A program made the translations under genes and the position numbers. Shown here piece after piece: positions 53,229-61,200 of a DNA stretch of 64,000 bases; the first letter of the stretch is position 1; each line of letters starts with the position of its first letter. A model generated the notes under the pieces. That model saw only the letters and a program-made list of their open reading frames with translations, was not told the DNA's origin and ran no database searches. Origin of the DNA: Pseudomonas sp. B28(2017) (GTDB taxonomy: Bacteria > Pseudomonadota > Gammaproteobacteria > Pseudomonadales > Pseudomonadaceae); NCBI RefSeq assembly GCF_002113025.1, contig NZ_NEJH01000013.1, forward strand, positions 1 through 64,000. The letters are read 5' to 3'.

Positions 53229-53632
53229 GACCCACTCTCGCTAGCGTTTACCGGTGTGCACAGCTCAACCAGCGTTCCGTCAGGGCATCGAACGTAAGAC
53301 ACGGTTTGCCCCCAGGGCTTGGTAGTCGGGGCAGCGATTTCGCTGGCGCCTGCTTGAATCGCTTTGGCATGGGCAGCGGGGACATCCTCGGTCACCAGCC
53401 CGACTTCGATGCCTAACGGTATGAGGGATGAGTGCGCCGGGACATGGCCGGTGCTGAAGTTCGATGCGGCCAGTTCATCGGCGGCGAATGCCAGCGCGGT
53501 TTCGCCGGTTTCCAGTTCGCCATAGGTGCCAGACTCATGAATGAACCGAACGCCGAGCCCGAAGGCGGATGAGAAGAACTTGAGAGAGGCCTCTACATCC
53601 TTGACGTAGATGATCAGGTAGCCAAATTTCAT
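53225..53632 (-). CDS. VOC-family (glyoxalase/bleomycin-resistance fold) protein
   Basis: A 135-residue vicinal-oxygen-chelate protein. It has FGYLIIYVKDVEASLKFF at the start, a mid-chain GEVETG-like turn (ELETGETALAFA) and TVSYVRCPDGTLVELCTPV at the end with the conserved Glu. Metal-ligand positions are only partly kept, so it may be a binding protein rather than an enzyme. The start is ATG 53632 (MKFGYLIIY); the frame continues upstream to 53734 through the region just after the antitoxin-like gene, and that part looks non-coding. It is coupled to the GNAT gene. Confidence 0.82.
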   Translation of the reverse strand: MKFGYLIIYVKDVEASLKFFSSAFGLGVRFIHESGTYGELETGETALAFAADELAASNFSTGHVPAHSSLIPLGIEVGLVTEDVPAAHAKAIQAGASEIAAPTTKPWGQTVSYVRCPDGTLVELCTPVNASESGS

Positions 53633-53737
53633 GAACGAACATTCCTTGTCGTGCCAATCGAGCGGTGAATCTAGCAGTGTTGGGCCAAGTATCGAAGAAG
53701 TAGTAGTTAGACAACTGGACCACGCAGCGATCACAAC

Positions 53738-53893
53738 TCAATCACTACCGTGTTCATTAGACTTTGATTCGAGAAGAGCTCGCATATCAACCATTACCTG
53801 ATCATGCGGGACGTTCGGGGACGGGCCGTTGAGCGAGGCTTGCACCTTGGTGCGGAACCAGCGGTCATAGCTGGCGGCATGTTCGGTGCTCAC
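53738..53893 (-). CDS. Small antitoxin-like protein (stability determinant family)
   Basis: A 51-residue frame with a GTG start at 53893 and a strong GGAGGT four bases upstream. The sequence contains SYDRWFRTKVQASLNGPSPN and VPHDQVMVDMRALLESK, which resembles the short RelB/ParD-like stability-determinant antitoxins with their WF-KVQ-AL and PHDEVM motifs. A ParE/RelE toxin gene normally follows immediately; here none is found, only the leader of the VOC gene. It is therefore either an orphan antitoxin or the remnant of a toxin-antitoxin pair. Family naming is from memory of the motif. Confidence 0.6.
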   Translation of the reverse strand: MSTEHAASYDRWFRTKVQASLNGPSPNVPHDQVMVDMRALLESKSNEHGSD

Positions 53894-53901
53894 ATTGACC
53901 T

Positions 53902-54063
53902 CCGGGATCGCTGTCGTCGCTGGCGTCGGCCAATGTCATGACCAACGATCTGGTGGATCATCTGCAGGGGACAAGCCGCAATGCGCTTTTGGGAATTGCG
54001 CAGGTGATCATGCTGGGGGAACTGGCGGTGAATCGCGCGCTGGATCGGCTTGATCCGCCCTAG
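53902..54063 (+). pseudogene. 3' remnant of a DUF6124 family gene
   Basis: The plus strand reads SLSSLASANVMTNDLVDHLQ followed by GTSRNALLGIAQVIMLGELA and VNRALDRLDPP then TAG at 54061. This is the conserved C-terminal part of the DUF6124 proteins common in Pseudomonas, which normally have about 70 more N-terminal residues. The upstream sequence switches abruptly to the 5' region of the antitoxin-like gene, so the front of the gene was lost by a deletion or insertion. The function of DUF6124 is unknown. Confidence 0.65.
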
Positions 54064-54087
54064 TTATCTGAGTCAGCGCAAAACAAC

Positions 54088-54179
54088 CTGTGGGAGCGAG
54101 CCTGCTCGCGAATACGGATTCACATCCAATGCTGATGTTGGCAGATACACTGCTTTCGCGAGCAGGCTCGCTCCCACAG
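54088..54179. repeat. REP pair before the esterase gene end
   Basis: CTGTGGGAGCGAGCCTGCTC with GCGAA (54088-54112) faces its reverse complement (54155-54179). It lies between the DUF6124 remnant and the convergent end of the esterase gene. Confidence 0.8.
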
Positions 54180-54211
54180 GGGTATGGCGTAGCTGATCAA
54201 CCCGCCACAAG

Positions 54212-55177
54212 TCAGGCCAGGCTTTCGCTGATCTGCGCCGCCAGTTGCGCCAGCATCCCCGGCACTTCCTGGACCATCTCGCCCATGCGCGCAAAGTCGT
54301 GGGTCATGCCGGTCTTCACGTCCAGCACCACGGGTTGCCCCGCAGTACGCAGTTTCTCGGCCCAGGCCAGGCCTTCATCGAGCAACGGGTCGTACTCGGC
54401 CAGCCACAGGACGGTGGGTGTCAGACGTTGCAAACGCTCGGCGTACAGCGGTGAAAAACGCCAGTCGCTACGGTCGGCTTCACTGCGTTGGTATTGCTGG
54501 TAGAACCATTCCAGCGTGGTGGCTTCCAGCAGATAGCCTTCGGCGAACCGCTGCAGTGACGGGCGTTTCTTTACCGCGTCGATCACCGGGTACAGCAGCA
54601 CTTGCAGACGCGGTACAAGCGGCCATCCCAACGGGTCCTGGGCGATGGCGATACACAGCGATGCCACCAGGCTGCCGCCGACGCTGTCCCCGGCCAGTGC
54701 GATCCGCCTCGCGTCCAGGCCCAATGCTTTGGCACCGGTAATGGCCAGCCAACGCGTGATGTCTTCGGCATCGTTGTAAGCCGTTGGAAAACGGTGTTCC
54801 GGCGCCAAGCGATAGTCCGCCGACAACACGGCAAATTCCCCTGCCAGCGCCAGACGCCGGCACAGGGTGTCGTGGGAATCGAGGCTGCCCACCACGTACC
54901 CGCCGCCATGGAAGTACAACAACACCGGGCGCGGCTCGCTGTCCGGTTGCGGCTTGGCGTACAGCCGCGCGTTGAGCACATGCCCGTCCCGCGCCGTAAT
55001 GCTGAGCGCAGACACCGTCAACACCCCCGTCGGAGCCGCATCAAGCAACTGCGACGTCTGTTCGAATTGCTGTCGCGCTTCGCTCGGGCTCAGCTCATGC
55101 ATGGCTTGGCTTTTGCCGCTGAAGCGGCCGAATTCGGCCAGCTCTAGAAATCCCTCGATGTCCGGGTGCAGTGCCAT
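54212..55177 (-). CDS. Alpha/beta hydrolase of the hormone-sensitive-lipase family
   Basis: A 321-residue esterase. The HSL oxyanion motif HGGGYVVGSLDSH (about 84) and the nucleophile motif GDSVGGSL (about 157) are clear; the acid lies in the EYDPLLDEG segment and the His in GMTHDFARM. The start at 55177 (MALHPDIEGFLEL) is preferred over 55213, which overlaps the terminator stem. It follows the peptide synthetase gene on the same strand but behind a good terminator, so it is probably not part of the synthetase operon. A small acyl ester is the likely substrate. Confidence 0.87.
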   Translation of the reverse strand: MALHPDIEGFLELAEFGRFSGKSQAMHELSPSEARQQFEQTSQLLDAAPTGVLTVSALSITARDGHVLNARLYAKPQPDSEPRPVLLYFHGGGYVVGSLDSHDTLCRRLALAGEFAVLSADYRLAPEHRFPTAYNDAEDITRWLAITGAKALGLDARRIALAGDSVGGSLVASLCIAIAQDPLGWPLVPRLQVLLYPVIDAVKKRPSLQRFAEGYLLEATTLEWFYQQYQRSEADRSDWRFSPLYAERLQRLTPTVLWLAEYDPLLDEGLAWAEKLRTAGQPVVLDVKTGMTHDFARMGEMVQEVPGMLAQLAAQISESLA

Positions 55178-55191
55178 GGGCGGTAGTCTCC

Positions 55192-55253
55192 AAAAATAAA
55201 CAGGCTCGCCCAATAAACGAACCGTGAGGACCGTTCATTAGGGCGAGCCTGTT
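55192..55253 (-). terminator. Rho-independent terminator of the peptide synthetase gene
   Basis: On the minus strand AACAGGCTCGCCC and GGGCGAGCCTGTT (55199-55211 and 55241-55253) form a 13-bp stem, followed by TTTATTTTT. It begins 18 bases after the synthetase stop. Confidence 0.7.
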
Positions 55254-55270
55254 GTTGTCGCGGGCAAGCC

Positions 55271-58200
55271 CTAGAGCAGCGGCACCTCCTCCCGGCCAAG
55301 CAGCGCCACCACAGCGCCCAGGCATTCGTCCTGTTGCAGTATGTCGAAGTGACCGGCTGACACCGTCTGCACCTTGCGCAGCCGTGGTTGCTGACGCTCC
55401 AGGGTCGCACGTTCGGCCGTCGGGTTGCCATCGGCCCACCAGCAATGCAGCTCGGCCTGAGGAATCGGCAAGGTCTCGACCTGCCGCGACAGCGCCTTCA
55501 AGCGCGTGCTGACCATGAACGTCTGGGCCAATTCATCGGCACCGAGCAGCGCGTACCCGCTGGCCTGATCGCTTTCGCTGTCGATCACCGCGCGAATGAT
55601 CCGCGCCACCGCGTCGTGGTCTCCCGCCGATTCACTACTCAACGCCCGGTCAATCACCTCGCCATCCATGCCCAACGTTGCGCCGAGGAACCCGGCCAGA
55701 TCCACACGCCACTCATCCGGGCTGGCGACGGCATTGGCCTGGGTCGGTACAAAACTGTCCACCAGGCCGACGAATGCCACACGCTGGCCTTGCTGTTCGA
55801 ACAGGTCACTCACCAGCAACGCCAACGCCCCGCCCAGCGACCAGCCCAGCACGTGGTACGGCCCCTGAGGTTGCCTGGCTCGAATCGCCTCGACGTAGTC
55901 GGCGGCCATCTGCGCAAGCGAGGTGTCGTGCCACTGCCGATCGAGCAGCATCCGGCATTGCACGCCGTACACCGTGCGCTCGCCCTCCAGGCGCCGGGCC
56001 AATGGCTCGTAATCGAACACCGTGCCGAAACCGGCGTGCAGGCAGAACAGTGCCGGCTGATCATCCACCACCTGATTGAGCAGCAACAGCGGTTGCGGGC
56101 GCTGCCGCAGCGGCTGCTCATCGACACCGGACAGCCCGGCAATCGTCGGTTTGGCCATCATGTCGCGCAATTTCAACTGGAAGCCCGGCTCATTCAGGGC
56201 ACGCACTTTCGAGATCACCTTGAGGGTGCGCAGCGAATCGCCACCCAGCTCGAAGAAGTTGTCGGTGATGCCGACCTTCTCGATGCCCAGCACCTGTTGC
56301 CAGATGTCCGCCAGCGCCCATTCCAGTGGCGTGCGCGGTGCCACGTAGTCGCGACCGCTGAAGGCCGGATCCGGCAAGGCCTTGCGGTCGAGCTTGCCAT
56401 TGGGGGTCAGCGGGAAACGCGGCAGCACCACGACCTGAGTGGGCACCATGTAGTCGGGCAGGCTCTCGCGCAATGCCGCCTGGCAACGCGGGCCAAGGCC
56501 ATCGTCTTGCGCCGCCACCACATAGCCCACCAGTTGCGACCCCTGCCCGTTGTCACGCACCACCGCCAGCGCATCGTTGACCCCGGCCTGCTCGCGCAAG
56601 CGGGCTTCGATTTCGCCCAGCTCGATGCGAAAGCCGCGCACCTTGACCTGATGGTCGATGCGCCCGACGTAATCGAACACGCCATCCTCGCGGCGGCGCA
56701 CCAGGTCGCCAGTGCGGTACAGGCGCCCGCCTTCGGTGCTGAAAGGATCGGCGACGAAGCGCTCGGCGCTCTGCCACGGGTGACGATGGTAGCCGCGCGC
56801 GACACCCCGTCCGCCAATGTACAGCTCACCGACCATGCCCACCGGCAGCGGGTTGAGGTCCATGTCCAGCACATGCAGGCTGCGGCTGCCGACGCGTTGA
56901 CCAATCGGCGCGTACATCGCCTGGCAATGGCCGTCGGCGGCGATTTTCCATAGCAGCGGCGTGACCACGGTTTCCGTCGGCCCGTAGCCATTGACCAGAT
57001 ATTGCGGCTTGAGCCTGTGTTTGACCCGCTCGAACGTCGCGTCCGGCACCGCATCGCCACCGAAGCAATAGATGCGTACCGGCGGCGGATCACCGCCCTG
57101 CAACTCGGCGTGCTCGGCCAGTTGCAGCAGGTACGCCGGCGGGAAGCAGGCGACGCTGATGCGCTGACGGTGCAGCACCGTCAGGGTCTGCTCGGCGGTC
57201 CACAACGTATTGTCGCGGATCACCAGCGTCGAGCCGCTGATCAGCGCGGTGATCCAGCGTTCGTGGGCGCCATCGAAGGCGAACGACATGAAATGCAGTT
57301 CGCGATTGTCCGGGTCCATCTCGTACAACTCGGCGATGGCTTGCACGTGCATGCTCAAAGGCCCGTGGGCCACGGCGACGCTTTTTGGTTTGCCGGTCGA
57401 ACCGGAGGTGTAGATCAGGTAGGCCAGTTGCTCGGCGTGCACGGCGCATTGCGGCGTCGGCACGGCGATGTCGAGGTCCAGGCCGTCCACCGCGACCATG
57501 ACCGTGCCGGGATCAAGCTGCGCCGAATCGCGCAGCCGCTCCTGGGTCAGCAGCAAGCGCATGTCGCTGTTGGCCATCATGTAGCGCAGGCGTTCCTGCG
57601 GGTATTGCGGGTCCAGCGGCAGGTAGGCGGCAGCGCACTTCATCACCGCCAACAGCGACACCACCAGTTCCAGCGAACGCTCCATGAACACGCCGATCAC
57701 GTCTTCGGCCTGCACGCCTTGCTCCAGCAGATACACCGCCAAAGCATCGGAGCGCCGGTCCAGCTCGGCGTAGCTCAAGTGTTCGGCATCGCGGTCGGCA
57801 TGGCTCAGGACCAGCGCCGTGTGATCCGGTTGCCGGCGCGCCCGCTGACGGATCAGCTCGTGCACCGGCGTCTCGTCACCGTCGGCCACCACCGGCCGTT
57901 CGCCGTCCAGCGCCCGGCCTTCGTCCAGGGTCAACAGGCCCAGCTCACCGACAGCGCGTCCGGCGTCGTCGCACAAGCGCTGCATCAGGCTTTCCATGTG
58001 GCTGCGCAGGGTTTCGACGGTTGCCAGATCGAACTGATCGCGCTGGTGCATGTACTCGATGCGCAGCCCCTCGTCGAGGCTGACCATCAGGTCCATGGCA
58101 AAGCTGGTCAGGCCGAAGTCGCTGACGTCTTCGAAGCGCAGCGAGTCGCCGCTCCATTCGCGCAGGGTACGGTCCACCGGCTGGTTTTCGAACACGATGA

Positions 58201-61200
58201 TGCTGTCGAACAACGCCTGCCCGCCCTGCCCGGCCCAGCGCTGGATATCGCTGAGCGGGGTTTGCTGGAAGTCGCGGATGTCGAGGTTGCAGGCCTGGAT
58301 CTCGCGCAGCCAGTCACCGACGTTCATGTCGGTCGGCACCGTGTTGATCACCGGCAAGGTGTTGATGAACAACCCGAGCATGCTCTCCGAGCCGTTGAGG
58401 GTTTCCGGACGCCCGGACACAGTGGCGCCGAACGTCACCGTGCGCTGGCCGGTGTAGCGCTGCAACAGCAACAGCCACGCAGCTTGCACCAGGGTGTTGA
58501 GCGTCACCTGCTGTTGCTGGGCAAAGGCCTGCAAACCTGCGGTCTGCTCGGCACTCAGGTGCGTATGGATCGCGTGGTAACCCGCTTGCGGCGCCTTGAC
58601 CGGTAAGGCGCGGGCCAGATGCGTGGCGCCTTGCAGGTTGTCGAGCTTGCCTTTCCAGAACGCCTCGCTGGCCTCGGCGGTTTGCTGGCCGAGCCAGTCG
58701 ATGTAGTCGCGATAGGCAGCCACCGGCTCGTGCTCATCGCCACGGTAATGGCGCAGCACTTCACCGATCAGGCGCGACACGCTCCAGCCGTCCATGAGGA
58801 TGTGGTGGTAGGTCCAGATCAGGCGATAGCGATCATCCTCCAGACGCACCAGCAACAGGCGCAACAACGGTGCACGGTTCAGCGAGAAGCCGCGTTCGCG
58901 TTCCTCCAGGGCCAGTTGGCGGACGCGCTCAGGCTGATCATCCAGCCCGCGCCAGTCCATTTCGGTCAGCAGCGAAGGCGCATCGCGCCGCACCACTTGC
59001 AGCGGCTCCTTGTCGCCTTCCCAGAGGAATGCGGTACGCAGAATTGCGTGACGCCGGGCGGCCTCGGCCCAGGCTTCGCGAAAGCGCGGGCCATCAACGC
59101 CACGCACGCCCACTTCGATCTGGTTGACGTAGAGCCCCGAATCACCGTCCTGCACCGAGTGGAACAGCATGCCCTGCTGCATGGGCGACAGCGGATAGAC
59201 GTCTTCGATCTCGTCGGCGTTCAATGCCAGTGCCACGTATTGCGCCGGGTTCAGCTCGATCTTCGCTGCCGGTGCAAGCGTCGCCGGCACAGACGCTTGC
59301 ACTGCGACGGGCCGGGCCACCGTCGCCAGTTCGGCCAGGGTCGGATGGCTGAACAGGTCCTTGGGAGAAATGCTCAAACCGGCCTTGCGCGCTCGGCTGA
59401 CGGCCTGGATCGAGACGATGGAATCGCCGCCCAGTTCAAAGAAGTTGTCATGCATGCCCACCTGCGGCACTTCGAACAATGCCTGCCACACTGCTTGCAA
59501 CGTCGATTCCATGGCATTGCGCGGCGCCACGTACTCGCGCACTTGCTGGTCCGGCTGTGGCAGCGCGCGGCGGTCGAGCTTGCCGTTGGGTGTGACCGGA
59601 AGCTGATCGAGCAGCAGCACATGGCTCGGCTGCATGTGTTCAGGCAGCGCCTTACGCAGATGTTGTTTGAGTGGTTCGATGGCGACATCACCTACGACGT
59701 AAGCCACCAACTGTCTGGATTTACCGACATCAAGGGCGATCACCACCGCTTCGCGCACCGACGGATGCTCCAGCAGGCAGGCTTCGATTTCCCCCAGCTC
59801 GATGCGCAAGCCGCGGATCTTCACTTGATGGTCGATGCGCCCAACGTATTCGATCACGCCGTCTCTGCGGTATCGCGCCAGGTCGCCGGTGCGGTACAGG
59901 CGCTCACCCTGCTCGCCAAACGGGCTGGCGACGAAGCGCTCGGCGGTCAGGTCCGGACGGTTGTGATAACCGCGAGCCAGGCCTATGCCGCCCAGGTACA
60001 GCTCACCCACACAACCTTGTACTTGCGGCTGCAGGCTGTCGTCGAGGATGTAGGTCACCAGGTTGGCAATCGGCTGGCCGATCGGCACGCTGATGCCGCC
60101 ATCGTCGACACAGGTCCAATGGGTCACGTCGATGGCCGCTTCGGTCGGGCCATACAGGTTGTACAGGCCAACGGTCGGCAACACGCGCAACAGGCTGTGC
60201 TGCAAATCCGCCGACAACGCTTCGCCGCTGCACAGGATCTGGCGCAGGCTGGCGCACCGTTCGAAGCCTTCGCCCTGGACAAACGCCTGTAACATCGACG
60301 GCACGAAATGCAGGGTGCTGACGCGGTACTGCTCGATCAGGCTGACCAGTTGCGCCGGATCGCGATGGGCACCCGGTTCGGCCACGGCCAGGCGTGCGCC
60401 GGTCATCAATGGCCAGAAAAACTCCCAGACCGATACGTCGAAACTGAACGGGGTTTTCTGCAACACGGTGTCGCGTCCGTCCAGCGGATAGGCGCCCTGC
60501 ATCCACGCCAGACGGTTGTACAAGGCATCGTGACGATTGGCCGCGCCCTTGGGTTTCCCCGTGGAGCCGGAGGTGTAGATCATGTAGGCCAGCGATTGCA
60601 GCTCGACCACGCAGGACAGGTTTTCTTCGCTCAGGCCATCGAGCAATCCGCCCATGTCGTCGAGACAGATCGCCGTGGTGGCGGCCGGAATCGGCAACTG
60701 CGCAAGCAGATGACGCTGGGTCAACAGCAAGTGCACGCCGCTGTCGTCGAACATATGCTCCAGCCGTTCGCGCGGGTAGTCAGGGTCCAGCGGCACGTAA
60801 GCGCCACCAGCCTTCATGATTGCCAGCAGACCGATGACCAGTTCCAGCGAACGCTCGGCGGCGATCCCCACCAACACCTCGGCGCCCACGCCCTGGCTGC
60901 GCAGCAGGTGCGCCAGGCGGTTGGCCCGTTGGTTGAGTTCGCGATAACTCAAGGTCTGGCCGGCAAACACCAAGGCCGGGGCCTCGGGGGTTTGCAGTAC
61001 CTGGGCTTCGAAGCATTGGTAGACCGGGCGCACATCGGACCAGGTCCGCGCAGTGCGGTTGAAACCTTCGACCTGCTGCGCCGTTTGTGCGGCGTCGAGC
61101 AGGCTCAAGCGCCCCAATGGTTGTTGCGGCGCACTGACCATGGCATCGAGCAAGGCCAGCAGGCGTGTGCTCAGACCTTCGATGGTCTCGGCGTTGAACA

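Noticed and set aside
53633..53734. Upstream extension of the VOC frame as a toxin paired with the antitoxin-like gene
   Set aside because: The 34 residues (IAAWSSCLTTTSS and onward) show no ParE or RelE motif and run straight into the VOC start, so a toxin is not supported.
3861..54179. Repeated GAGC/GCTC units as a CRISPR array or insertion sequence ends
   Set aside because: The copies are dispersed, paired head to head at gene borders and lack regular spacers or a transposase between them; they are REP elements.
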